Shown: positions 42,807 through 51,424, counted from the first letter of the stretch. The stretch: 64,000 nt of DNA from JACMQX01 sp040385105 (GCA_040385105.1 JAZKHY010000013.1:1-64000); one strand, 5' to 3'. Numbers and translations: made by a program. Notes: a model not told the origin generated them from the sequence alone.

Positions 42807-44017
42807 GCGCCCTCACCTCCTCCGCCGCTTCATCGCGCCCCTTGCGGCTGGGCATTGCCGGCCTGGGCCGCGCGTTCACGCTGATGCTGCCCACCTTCCT
42901 GGCCGACGCACGCGTCCGGCTCACCGGCGCGACGGACCCGATTGCCGCTGCCCGCGCGCAGTTCGAGTCGGACTTCGGCGCACCCACTTTCGATTCGGTC
43001 GAGGCGCTGTGCGCCAGCCCGGACATTGATGCGGTGTATGTGGCCACGCCGCACCAGTTCCATGCAGACCATGTCTGCATCGCTGCCTCGGCCGGCAAGC
43101 ACGTGCTGGTCGAAAAGCCCATGGCCCTGACGCTCGATGAGTGCAGCCGCATGATCGGCGCTGCGCGCGCAGCCGGCGTGCAGCTCATCGTCGGCCCGAG
43201 CCACAGCTTTGACCGGCCCATCCTGCGCACCCGCGAGATCATCGACAGCGGCATCTACGGCCAGGTACGGATGATCACCGCGCTGGACTTCACCGACTTC
43301 CTTTACCGCCCGCGCCGGCCCGAGGAACTCGACACCCGCGCCGGCGGCGGCGTGGTGCACAGCCAGGCCGCCCACCAGATGGACATCGTGCGGCTGCTCG
43401 GCGGCGGCCTGGTCAACAGCGTGCGGGCGCACACCGGCGCGTGGGACGCGGCGCGGCCGACCGAGGGCGCCTACAGCGCGCTGCTCGGCTTTGAAGGCGG
43501 CGCCTTCTGCTCGGCCACCTACAGCGGCTATGCGCACTTTGACAGCGACACGCTGATGGACGGCATCGGTGAATCCGGCCAGCGCAAGGACCCTGCCGAC
43601 TACGGCACGGCACGCAGGAAGCTGGCGCAGGCCCTTTCGCCCGAAAAGGAAATCGCGATGAAGGCCGCGCGCAACTATGGTGGAAGTGCCTGGGCGCCCT
43701 CGCCTTCACCTGCAACGCAGGCCCACCAGCATTTCGGCCCGCTGATCGTGAGCCTGGACGGCGCCGACCTGCGGCCCATGCCGGGCGGAATTGCGGTGTT
43801 CGCCGACGGCGCGCAGCATATAGAGCCGCTGCAAGCGCCGGAATTTCCGCGCAGCGAAGTCATGGACGAGCTGCATGCCGCCGTCATCCACGGCAAGCCG
43901 CCGGTGCACAGCGGTGAATGGGCCCGCGCAACCACCGAGGTCTGCCTGGCCATCCTGGAGTCGGCGCGCACGCGCGGCGAATATATTCCGCGCCTGCAGG
44001 TGCCAGTGCGCGGCTGA
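42803..44017 (+). CDS. ophB: Phthalate 4,5-cis-dihydrodiol dehydrogenase (OphB-like)
   Basis: A 404-residue Gfo/Idh/MocA-family dehydrogenase. The GTG start overlaps the reductase stop (GTGA), implying translational coupling; the longer frame lies over the reductase C-terminus. Rossmann motif RLGIAGLGRAFTLMLP, then DAVYVATPHQFHADHVCIAA, KHVLVEKPMALTLDECSRMI (catalytic E-K-P) and IVGPSHSFDRPILRTREIID. It rearomatises the cis-dihydrodiol to 4,5-dihydroxyphthalate with NAD. The 404-residue length matches Pht4/OphB rather than sugar dehydrogenases. It is convergent with the second Bug gene. Confidence 0.9.
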   Translation: MSALTSSAASSRPLRLGIAGLGRAFTLMLPTFLADARVRLTGATDPIAAARAQFESDFGAPTFDSVEALCASPDIDAVYVATPHQFHADHVCIAASAGKHVLVEKPMALTLDECSRMIGAARAAGVQLIVGPSHSFDRPILRTREIIDSGIYGQVRMITALDFTDFLYRPRRPEELDTRAGGGVVHSQAAHQMDIVRLLGGGLVNSVRAHTGAWDAARPTEGAYSALLGFEGGAFCSATYSGYAHFDSDTLMDGIGESGQRKDPADYGTARRKLAQALSPEKEIAMKAARNYGGSAWAPSPSPATQAHQHFGPLIVSLDGADLRPMPGGIAVFADGAQHIEPLQAPEFPRSEVMDELHAAVIHGKPPVHSGEWARATTEVCLAILESARTRGEYIPRLQVPVRG

Positions 44018-44048
44018 GGCCGCTGCGCCGGCTCTGTTGCCCAGCCGG

Positions 44049-45020
44049 TCACTCGTTCATCGGTATCTTGGCGATCTTCACCGCGCGCTCGTACTTGCGC
44101 AGGTTGCGGCGGATGTTCTCGGCGTATTCCTCGGGCGTTGTGTACTTGATGATGGTGCTGGTCTTCTTGAAGGACTCCAGCACATCGGGGCTCTCTGCGG
44201 CCTGCTTGATGGCGCGCGAGAGCCTCGCCAGGATCTCGGGCGGAAGGCCTGCGGGCGCCAGCAGGCCCATCTCTGACGAATAGTCGTAGTCCTTGACGAA
44301 CTCCGAGATCGAAGGGACGTCCGGCATGCCCGGCATGCGGGCGGCCGAGGTAACCGCCACGACGTTGAGCTTGCCGGCAGTCACATTGGTACCGGCAGCC
44401 GTCATCGACGTCATCAGCAGCGGCACGTCGCCGGCCAGCCCGGCGGAGACGGACTGGCCGCTGCCCTTGTAGGGCACATGGGTAAGGTCCAGCCCGGCGT
44501 CGGCCTTGAGCACTTCCAGCGCAATATGGTGGATGGTGCCAACGCCCGAGGTACCCACGTCGATCTTGCCCGGCTGCGCCCTGGCCATGCGTGTCAGGTC
44601 CTGCATGGTGCGGATCGGCAGCTTCGAGTTGGACACCAGGATCAGCGGCCCGCTGGCCATCATGCTGATCGGCGTGAAGTCCTTCGCCGTGTCATAGGCC
44701 AGGTTCTTGTAGATGTAGGGCGCGACCACCAGTTGCCCGGTTTCGCCCAGCAGCAATGTGTAGCCGTCGGCCGGCGACTTGGCAACGTAGGCCGTCGCCG
44801 TGGTGGCGCCGGCGCCGGGCCGGTTCTCCACCACGAACGGCTGGCCCATGATCTCGGTGAGCTTCTGGCCCAGCGTGCGGGCCACAAAGTCGGGGCCGCC
44901 GCCGGGCACATAGCCCACGACGATCTTGACCGGCTTGTTGGGGTAGTTCTGCTGGGCATTCGCGCCGGCAGCCAGGCACAGCGCGGCAGCCGCCGCCAGG
45001 GCGAGGTGTTTGAGCTTCAT
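44049..45020 (-). CDS. Bug-family solute receptor (paralogue 2 of the phthalate region)
   Basis: A 323-residue periplasmic protein with signal peptide LALAAAAALCLAAGANAQQ. The Bug motifs YPNKPVKIVVGYVPGGGPDF, VENRPGAGATTATAYVAKSP and VPYKGSGQSVSAGLAGDVPL are nearly the same as in the receptor at 38235. It follows the second oxygenase gene after 18 bases, in a two-gene operon. Differences between the paralogues cluster in the ligand-facing middle (PLILVSNSKLPIRTMQDLTR), so they may bind different aromatic acids, which is inference. Confidence 0.92.
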   Translation of the reverse strand: MKLKHLALAAAAALCLAAGANAQQNYPNKPVKIVVGYVPGGGPDFVARTLGQKLTEIMGQPFVVENRPGAGATTATAYVAKSPADGYTLLLGETGQLVVAPYIYKNLAYDTAKDFTPISMMASGPLILVSNSKLPIRTMQDLTRMARAQPGKIDVGTSGVGTIHHIALEVLKADAGLDLTHVPYKGSGQSVSAGLAGDVPLLMTSMTAAGTNVTAGKLNVVAVTSAARMPGMPDVPSISEFVKDYDYSSEMGLLAPAGLPPEILARLSRAIKQAAESPDVLESFKKTSTIIKYTTPEEYAENIRRNLRKYERAVKIAKIPMNE

Positions 45021-45038
45021 GGGGTGTCTCCTTCTGGT

Positions 45039-46328
45039 TTATGTAGCGGCTGCGGCTGCTTCGGCATCAGGCCGTGCCAGCGTGCGCCAGTCGATGGTCT
45101 TGGGCACGATGCCTTCAAACGAGCGGATGCGGGCATGCGGCACCGGCCGCGCGCCGCCAATGGCGGGCGCGCCGGCGGCCCTGGCGCGTGCCGCATCCAC
45201 CATCAGCTTGCGGAAATGCACCACGGCAATGTCGCTGGCGCCCAGCCGCTCGCGCGTGCGGTCGGCAATCGGCCCCATGGTTTCCCACATGGCGATGTCC
45301 TGGTTGGGAATGCCGCGAATGCCGGTAAAGCTGCCGTTCTTCATGGCGCCCCGGTCCTGCAGGAAGTTGTTGGCCTCGTTGCGGACTTTCACAAAGCGCG
45401 CGTCCAGGTCCACCCCCACCTGCGCACCGTTGCGCTTGCGCCAGGTTTCCTGCCCCATGCCTTTGCCGGGCCGGTCAGACCACGAGATGAAGTAAAAGGC
45501 GGTGTGCGTGTCGTCAATCGGCACGCTCATGCTGGCCACGTTGTAAAGGCTGTTGGGCGGAATGAGCACGGTAAAGGGCGCGACGAACACCGTCATGCGC
45601 ACATATTCGTTGTCTGCCGCATCCTTGATCGGCCGCCTCAGTGCCGCATAGCGGAAGCCATAGGGCGTGGACTCGATCTGGATGCGCGGCGCCTTGTCGG
45701 TGGACGGCCGCTGCGTGATGCCTTCGGCCGACATGGCCGAGCGCGCCACGTTGCCGGGGCGGATCTCGCTGGAATGCAGCGACGAGCTGTGGGCCGAGTC
45801 GATGTTGCCCTCCAGGCACTGCGCCCAGTTGCAGTCGATCAGTATCTTGGCCACGCTGACGTCGCATTCGGCGGTCGGCGCGAAAGCCGGCGGCTCAAAG
45901 GGCAGCATGTCAGCCTCGGCCCCCATCCAGGCCCAGACGAAGCCGCCATGCTCATGGGTGGCATAGGCCTTGTGCTTCACCTGGTTGTTGCAGGCCTCCG
46001 CAGGCTCCGACGGCATCTCCAGCACGTTGCCCCTCACGTCCACCTTCCAGCCGTGGTACAGGCAGCGCAGCCCGCAGTCTTCATTGCGGCCAAACACCAG
46101 GGATGCCCGGCGGTGCGGGCAGTAGCGGTCCATCAGGCCCACCGCGCCGTCGCTGTCGCGCCAGGCCACCAGGTCTTCACCCAGCAGCCGCACCGGCACC
46201 GGGTTGCCGTCAGCCTCGGCGATCTCCTCGCTCAGGCAGGCCGGTATCCAGTGGCTGCGCATGATCTTGCCCATCGGGGCATCGCCCTCGACGCGGCACA
46301 GCAGTTCGTTTTCTTCGTGGGTCAGCAA
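45039..46328 (-). CDS. Phthalate dioxygenase-type oxygenase component (copy B)
   Basis: A 429-residue Rieske oxygenase. A TTG at 46328 replaces the ATG of copy A (LTHEENELLCRVEGDAPMGK follows), with AGGAGA six bases before it. Rieske ligands CPH and CLYH and iron site IDSAHSSSLHSSEI are intact. The N-terminal 140 residues differ from copy A at only a handful of positions, but the catalytic domain is clearly divergent and lacks the Ala/Pro tail. It may accept a different phthalate isomer or substituted phthalate. It has no reductase gene of its own and is followed by a Bug receptor. Confidence 0.88.
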   Translation of the reverse strand: MLTHEENELLCRVEGDAPMGKIMRSHWIPACLSEEIAEADGNPVPVRLLGEDLVAWRDSDGAVGLMDRYCPHRRASLVFGRNEDCGLRCLYHGWKVDVRGNVLEMPSEPAEACNNQVKHKAYATHEHGGFVWAWMGAEADMLPFEPPAFAPTAECDVSVAKILIDCNWAQCLEGNIDSAHSSSLHSSEIRPGNVARSAMSAEGITQRPSTDKAPRIQIESTPYGFRYAALRRPIKDAADNEYVRMTVFVAPFTVLIPPNSLYNVASMSVPIDDTHTAFYFISWSDRPGKGMGQETWRKRNGAQVGVDLDARFVKVRNEANNFLQDRGAMKNGSFTGIRGIPNQDIAMWETMGPIADRTRERLGASDIAVVHFRKLMVDAARARAAGAPAIGGARPVPHARIRSFEGIVPKTIDWRTLARPDAEAAAAAT

Positions 46329-46380
46329 GTCTTGTCTCCTCTGCCCTCGCGGCTCTATCCGCTGCAAGGGTGTGGCATAT

Positions 46381-46422
46381 ATTTAGCCACCTAATAATGA
46401 GGAGCGCAGGCAGGCTTGTCAA
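46381..46422 (-). promoter_or_regulatory. Promoter and TTAG-N4-CTAA operator, oxygenase B
   Basis: On the minus strand TTGACA (complement of 46417-46422), a 17-base spacer and CATTAT (complement of 46394-46399) form the promoter. The operator ATTTAG-CCAC-CTAATA (46381-46396) covers the -10 box at exactly the same offset as in the oxygenase A promoter. It lies 53 bases upstream of the TTG start. Confidence 0.7.
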
Positions 46423-46461
46423 GCGTGCTTTCACGCGGAAAGCACGCCCAGTGTGTAAACC

Positions 46462-47388
46462 TCAGCGCAGCAGTACCAGCGCGATGCCGGCCATCGTCAG
46501 CAGGGTTCCGGCAATCGTCCGCGGGCCGATGCGCTCCTGGTTGCCCAGCAGCAGGTAGCTCATCGGGATGACAAGTACCGGCACGCACGAAGCAATAAGC
46601 ATGGCGATGGAGACCTCGATATACCGGAAGGACACAAACACCAGCGTCTGCGCGGTGATGGTCAGCACCCCGGTGATGACGAACAGCCAGACGCCCTTGC
46701 GATCCGCGGCGAGCAGCGTCGGCAGCAGCGTGCGGCCTTCGCCGTTGGTAAGAAGGTGCAGGCCGAGGCCGCTGGCTGAGCCGAGGACGGCGCCCAGGAT
46801 GGGCTCGTCCAGCAGTTTCATCGCGCCGCCGCGCAAGACACTGCTGGTGGCATAGCAGAGCGAGGCGCCGAGCCCGAGCACCAGGACCGAACGGAAGATC
46901 CAGCCCGTCCATTTGTTCCCCCTGGCTTGCTGCACCGGTGCGGCTGCGCGCGCCGTCAGCGAGCCCGGCACATAAACGACGAAGAACAGGCCGATCACCG
47001 TCAGCACAATGCCGATGTAATCCACCAGCCTGAGCCGCTCGCCCAGGAACAGCCAGGCAATCAGCACGGTGAACAGCGGCGCCGTGATCTGGAACACGCT
47101 GGCGCGCGCAGGGCCGAAGCGCACCACCGACTCAAAGAAAAAGAACCTGCCAAGGTAGGTGGAAAACACGCCTGCCAGCAGGAAGGCGCCGAAGCCGCCC
47201 CAGTTCCACACGAGCGGGCTCGTCCGCAGGGCCAGCTCCACGCAGAACACCAGGAAGCTGAACCCCAGGTTCACCGCCACCGAAATGACAAAGCCGGTAC
47301 TGATGGCCACCCGCCCGGAGGCGACCTTGGTCATGATGATGTTGCAGGAGAAGAGGACCAGCGCAAGCCCGGCGAGCAGCTCACCCAT
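46462..47388 (-). CDS. EamA/DMT-family permease
   Basis: A 308-residue inner-membrane protein with ten helices in two EamA halves (residues about 1-140 and 165-305). Typical blocks: RFGPARASVFQITAPLFTVLIAWLFLGERL and VSIAMLIASCVPVLVIPMSYLLLGNQERIG. It is an exporter or importer of small metabolites of unknown kind. Its position in the phthalate region and the TTAG-N4-CTAA site upstream (47459-47474) suggest co-regulation with the oxygenases, perhaps to handle an intermediate. Confidence 0.88.
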   Translation of the reverse strand: MGELLAGLALVLFSCNIIMTKVASGRVAISTGFVISVAVNLGFSFLVFCVELALRTSPLVWNWGGFGAFLLAGVFSTYLGRFFFFESVVRFGPARASVFQITAPLFTVLIAWLFLGERLRLVDYIGIVLTVIGLFFVVYVPGSLTARAAAPVQQARGNKWTGWIFRSVLVLGLGASLCYATSSVLRGGAMKLLDEPILGAVLGSASGLGLHLLTNGEGRTLLPTLLAADRKGVWLFVITGVLTITAQTLVFVSFRYIEVSIAMLIASCVPVLVIPMSYLLLGNQERIGPRTIAGTLLTMAGIALVLLR

Positions 47389-47458
47389 GGCATGCCGGGC
47401 GTGCAGCGCCCCACCGGTTGTTCATGGCTGCGGGTCGGGAGCGTGGTGTCAGCGTCAT

Positions 47459-47477
47459 TATTAGCGTACTAAGTATA
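47459..47477. promoter_or_regulatory. TTAG-N4-CTAA operator, EamA / FadB-like divergent region
   Basis: TATTAG-CGTA-CTAAGT (47459-47474) repeats the operator of the two oxygenase promoters. On the minus strand it adjoins a -10-like TATACT (complement of 47472-47477). It lies 71 bases before the EamA start and 121 bases before the FadB-like start, so either or both could be controlled. Confidence 0.6.
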
Positions 47478-47594
47478 GGCGGGCACCTGCATTCATGCTG
47501 CGCCCGCTGCGTCGCCCCGGCGGCTGCATGCGCAGATGTCCCCTGCTAGTATCAAATCTGCGGAGACACTTGTTCAACCAGCACGCGACGACTC

Positions 47595-49736
47595 ATGAAA
47601 ACAATCAAGTACGACCTGGCGGGCGGCATCGCCACCATCACCTTCGACGAAGAGGGTTCCCCCGTCAACACCATGTGCCAGGCCTGGCAGCATGACCTGA
47701 CAGAAGTGACGGCCCAGGTGGTGAAGGACAGGGACGCCCTCACCGGCATCATCCTCGCCTCCGCCAAGAGCACCTTCTTCGCGGGCGCCGACCTCAAGGG
47801 CACGATGCGGCTGCAGGCGTCTGACGCCGGTCGCGTGTTCTCGGAGATCGAGCAGACCAAGAAGAACTTCCGCACGCTGGAGACGCTCGGCAAGCCGGTG
47901 GTCAGCTGCATCAACGGCGCGGCGCTGGGCGGGGGCTGGGAGGTTGCACTGGTCGGCCACTACCGCGTGGCGGTGGATGACAGAAAGATCCAGCTCGGCC
48001 TGCCCGAGATCACGCTGGGCCTGATCCCCGGCGCATCAGGCATTACCAAGATGGTCCGCCTGCTGGGCCTGATGGGCGCCCAGCCCTACATCCTGGAGAG
48101 CAAGCTGTTCAGCCCGCGCGAGGCGCTGGAGCTGGGCCTGGTGCATGAGCTGGTGGCCGACGCCGGGCAACTGCGCGAGAAGGCCCTGGCCTTCATTGCC
48201 GCCAACCCGAAGTCCGCCCAGCCCTGGGACGACAAGGCGTACAAGATGCCCGGCGGCACGCCCGCCAACCCGAAGATTGCCGGCGCGCTGACCGTCGCGC
48301 CCGCGATGCTGCGCAAGACCACGCGCGGCCTCTACCCTGCCCCCGAAGCCGCGCTCGCGGCCATGGCTGAAGGCGCGATGGTGGACTTTGACACTGCGCT
48401 GCGCATCGAGAGCCGGTACCTGGCCAAACTGATCGTGAGCCCGGTGGCGAAGAACATGATCAACACGTTCTTCTTCAACATGAACGCGATCAAGTCGGGG
48501 CAGTCGCGGCCCAGGGACGTTCCGCGCTACAAGCCGGGCAAGGTGGGCCTTCTTGGCGCGGGCATGATGGGCGCGGGCATTGCTTGGTCGCAGGCCTCGC
48601 GCGGCATTGCCACGGTGCTGAAAGACGTCTCCATGGACAAGGCCGAACAGGGCAAGTCCTACAGCATCAAGCTGACCCAGCCCCGCGTGGACAAAGGCCG
48701 CATGAGCCCGCATGACCAGACCGAGCTGCTGCGGCGCATCACCGCCACCGACAAGGCCGCCGACCTGCAGGGCTGCGACCTGATCATCGAAGCCGTGTTC
48801 GAGAACCGCGAGCTCAAGGCCAGGGTCACGAAGGAAGCCGAGCCGATGCTGGCGCCTGGCGGCTTCTTTGCCAGCAACACCTCCACCCTGCCCATCAGCG
48901 GCCTGGCACACGCCAGCACCAGGCCTGAAAAATTCATCGGCATCCACTTCTTCAGCCCGGTGGACAAGATGAAGCTGGTGGAGATCATCCGCGGCAAGCA
49001 GACGGATGACGAGACCGTAGCCCGCGCGTTTGACTATGTGCAGGCGCTGGGCAAGATACCGATCGTGGTCAACGACTCGCGCGGCTTCTACACCAGCCGC
49101 ACCTTCGGCACCTTCGTGATGGAGGGCGCGGCCATGCTCGGCGAGGGCATCCCGGCATCGGTGGTGGAGAACGCCGGCATCCAGGCCGGCATGCCCGTGG
49201 GCCCGCTCGCGGTGCTCGATGAAACCGCGCTGTCGCTGAGCGTGCATGTGCTGGACCAGACGCGCGCCGACTTCCGCGCCGAGGGCAAGACTTACATCGC
49301 CACACCCGGCGAACTGCTGGTCGAGCGCATGGTCAAGGAGTTCGACCGCAACGGCCGGGCGGCCGAAGGCGGCTTCTACGACTACCCTGCCGGCGCAAAA
49401 AAGACGCTCTGGCCGGAGCTGAAGAACCTGTTCGAAAAGCCCGGTGCGGCCTACGACATGCAGGAACTGATCGACCGCCTGCTCTACCGCCAGGCGGTGG
49501 AAACCGCCCGCTGCCTCAGCGAAGGCGTGCTGACCACGGTGCATGACGCGAACATCGGCTCCATCTTCGGCATCGGCTTTCCGGCATGGACGGGTGGCGC
49601 GATGCAGTTCATCTATGGAATGGGCATAGACGCTTTCCTCCAGCGTGCCGGTGAGCTGGCGGCGGCATCCGGACCTGGCTTTGAAGTGACGGAAGCAGTG
49701 GCAGCAGCCATTCGCAAATACACGCCTTCGTACTGA
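47595..49736 (+). CDS. FadB/FadJ-like bifunctional enoyl-CoA hydratase/3-hydroxyacyl-CoA dehydrogenase
   Basis: A 713-residue protein. Residues about 1-290 are an enoyl-CoA hydratase (ILASAKSTFFAGADLKGTMR; CINGAALGGGWEVALVGHYR; the two Glu of the active site are in GLPEITLGLIPGASG). Residues about 315-495 are the NAD-binding 3-hydroxyacyl-CoA dehydrogenase (VGLLGAGMMGAGIAWSQASRG; ENRELKARVTKEAE; IGIHFFSPVDKMKLVEIIRG with the catalytic His), and the rest the paired C-terminal helical domains. It performs two beta-oxidation steps. With the acyl-CoA dehydrogenase and thiolase to the left, a full spiral is encoded around the phthalate genes. Confidence 0.93.
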   Translation: MKTIKYDLAGGIATITFDEEGSPVNTMCQAWQHDLTEVTAQVVKDRDALTGIILASAKSTFFAGADLKGTMRLQASDAGRVFSEIEQTKKNFRTLETLGKPVVSCINGAALGGGWEVALVGHYRVAVDDRKIQLGLPEITLGLIPGASGITKMVRLLGLMGAQPYILESKLFSPREALELGLVHELVADAGQLREKALAFIAANPKSAQPWDDKAYKMPGGTPANPKIAGALTVAPAMLRKTTRGLYPAPEAALAAMAEGAMVDFDTALRIESRYLAKLIVSPVAKNMINTFFFNMNAIKSGQSRPRDVPRYKPGKVGLLGAGMMGAGIAWSQASRGIATVLKDVSMDKAEQGKSYSIKLTQPRVDKGRMSPHDQTELLRRITATDKAADLQGCDLIIEAVFENRELKARVTKEAEPMLAPGGFFASNTSTLPISGLAHASTRPEKFIGIHFFSPVDKMKLVEIIRGKQTDDETVARAFDYVQALGKIPIVVNDSRGFYTSRTFGTFVMEGAAMLGEGIPASVVENAGIQAGMPVGPLAVLDETALSLSVHVLDQTRADFRAEGKTYIATPGELLVERMVKEFDRNGRAAEGGFYDYPAGAKKTLWPELKNLFEKPGAAYDMQELIDRLLYRQAVETARCLSEGVLTTVHDANIGSIFGIGFPAWTGGAMQFIYGMGIDAFLQRAGELAAASGPGFEVTEAVAAAIRKYTPSY

Positions 49737-49903
49737 ACAGGGCCTGGCGCCCCTGCGGCGCCAGACTGCGCATTCGTTCACGGAAAATGCCCATGCGTGC
49801 GGAAGCGCACACACGGGTGCTTACCAAACTACACGCAACTATTTGCACTTTGCCTTGCATTCACGGCGGCAATATCAAACGCGTGTATGGCCGGACGACC
49901 ATG

Positions 49904-49947
49904 GGTGTTGAACAAGGGAATCGTTCCCTTGGCCGGAGATCAACACC
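49904..49947 (+). promoter_or_regulatory. Leader hairpin enclosing the ribosome-binding site
   Basis: GGTGTTGA (49904-49911) pairs with TCAACACC (49940-49947), which ends at the base before the ATG. Within, CAAGGGAA-TCG-TTCCCTTG forms a perfect eight-base-pair stem. The Shine-Dalgarno GGAG (49935-49938) is held in the internal loop, so translation of the next gene may depend on melting this structure. Confidence 0.5.
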
Positions 49948-50307
49948 ATGCCCAGCATCCGCCAGAACCTTCGGAACTCGTACCTTGAGCTCCACGCCGA
50001 ATTCCACCCGGCCCAGGAACGCGAGCGTGTGCGCAACCGCATGGAGGACCGGCTGGACGACATCCGCCAGTCCATGATCGACTCGCTGGGTAACGTTGGC
50101 GCCGTCGATCACCCCGCCATTGTGCGGCGCATCCGCGCCGCGCTCGATGCCACCGGCCTGTGGTACCTGCGCAGCGCGCTGATGACCATCCTGTGCAGCC
50201 TGCACGGCGAAGAAGCGGCCCGCCGCAAGGTCATGAGCATCTCGCACCAGTTCGAAGGCATGCTGCCCCAGGGCCTGCAAAGCCGGCCAAGCCCGCTGGA
50301 TCACTAA
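49948..50307 (+). CDS. Hypothetical helical protein
   Basis: A 119-residue soluble protein, MPSIRQNLRNSYLELHAEFH and on, rich in Arg and Glu and predicted wholly helical. A central segment reads VDHPAIVRRIRAALDATGLW. There is no signal peptide, membrane helix or recognised domain. The start is fixed by GGAG inside the leader hairpin. It is convergent with the enolase-superfamily gene (16-base gap). I do not recognise the family. Confidence 0.7.
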   Translation: MPSIRQNLRNSYLELHAEFHPAQERERVRNRMEDRLDDIRQSMIDSLGNVGAVDHPAIVRRIRAALDATGLWYLRSALMTILCSLHGEEAARRKVMSISHQFEGMLPQGLQSRPSPLDH

Positions 50308-50323
50308 TGGCTTCGGGGGCACC

Positions 50324-51403
50324 TTATGCTTGCGCGTCCCACCAGGGCTGCGCGTCGAAGCCGAGGCCCGGTGTTGAAGGCATGGCCATATGGCCATCAA
50401 CAATCGGCGGCGGCTCGCCGACGTTCTCGGCATAGAAGCGCGCGGTGCCGATGCCGGCGGGCGCCATGGGCTGCGGCGTCAGCGCCGTGCAGTGGATGCC
50501 CAGGTACAGGCCGAGCGAGGTCTCCAGGCTTGACGTGACGGTGCAGACAATGCCTTGCTTCGTGGCGGCGCGCACGATCTCCAGCAGCTTGTCCGGGCCG
50601 CCCACGCGCTGGGCCTTCAGGATGAAAACGTCGGCCGACTTGTGCAGCACCGCCAGGTCCACATCGCGCAGTGTCCGGATGCTGTCGTCCAGCGCAATCG
50701 GCACACGGGTCTGGCGGCGCAGCTCGCCATAGACCGACAGTGGCGTTCCGCGAGGCAGCGGCTCCTCGCAGTATTCGATGGTGAACTGCTCCATGGCGCG
50801 CAGCTGCTCGCCGGCCCACTCGACCGGCCAGCTCTCGTTGGGGTCGATCCGGATCTTGATGCCGGGCTGCGCCTGGCGGATGGCGCGGATGCGGGCCAGG
50901 TCCAGCTCGCGCTCCTCGGTGCATTTGACCTTGACGGTGTCCTGCCCGCGCGCGGCAGCATCGTTGGCGCGTTGCGCGCAGTCGGCCGGGTCGGCATCGC
51001 CGATCAGGTCGTTCACCGGAACCCGCGCCGGTACAGCCGCGTCATTGCCCAGCAGGTAGCCGGTGAGTGTCTTGCCGGCCTGGGCCGCGCGCAGCGTCAG
51101 CACCGCGGTGGAAATGCCGCAGCGGATGCGCGCCGGGCATTCGCGCAGGCCCAGCTCTGACAGGAAGCCCGGCGAGAACGGGTCCAGGCCCGTCATCAGC
51201 GCGCGGATTTCCGCAGCGAAAGCGTCGGTCGGGTAGTCCACGTGCGGCGGCAGCGCGGCTTCGCCCCAGCCGATGTGGCCGTTGCCGCCGTCCAGCCGCA
51301 GGATGGCGCCATGGCGTGAATGCTGCGTGCCCTTGGACCAGCGGTACGGCGTTTGCAGCTTCAGGCTGTAGGGTTTGACTTCAATCAGGTTCTTGTCTGG
51401 CAT
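50324..51403 (-). CDS. Enolase-superfamily enzyme (mandelate racemase/muconate lactonizing type)
   Basis: A 359-residue protein. N-terminal capping domain (residues 1-130), then the barrel: TVKVKCTEERELDLARIRAI (K-x-K, first catalytic lysine), metal ligands Asp in KIRIDPNESWPVEW, Glu in EYCEEPLPRGTPL and Asp in VPIALDDSIRTL, and a second lysine in DVFILKAQRVGGPDK. Two lysines on opposite sides place it in the MLE subgroup (cycloisomerases, o-succinylbenzoate synthases, epimerases). The C-terminus GIHCTALTPQPMAPAGIGTA is less usual. It is the last gene of the seven-gene operon and probably acts on the imported compound. Confidence 0.85.
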   Translation of the reverse strand: MPDKNLIEVKPYSLKLQTPYRWSKGTQHSRHGAILRLDGGNGHIGWGEAALPPHVDYPTDAFAAEIRALMTGLDPFSPGFLSELGLRECPARIRCGISTAVLTLRAAQAGKTLTGYLLGNDAAVPARVPVNDLIGDADPADCAQRANDAAARGQDTVKVKCTEERELDLARIRAIRQAQPGIKIRIDPNESWPVEWAGEQLRAMEQFTIEYCEEPLPRGTPLSVYGELRRQTRVPIALDDSIRTLRDVDLAVLHKSADVFILKAQRVGGPDKLLEIVRAATKQGIVCTVTSSLETSLGLYLGIHCTALTPQPMAPAGIGTARFYAENVGEPPPIVDGHMAMPSTPGLGFDAQPWWDAQA

Positions 51404-51424
51404 GTTGATATGTCCGGGGATGCA

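Noticed and set aside
44478..46394. Plus-strand ORF of 638 codons
   Set aside because: It is antisense to the oxygenase and Bug genes and shares its repeated sequence with the antisense of the other oxygenase, so it is a shadow.
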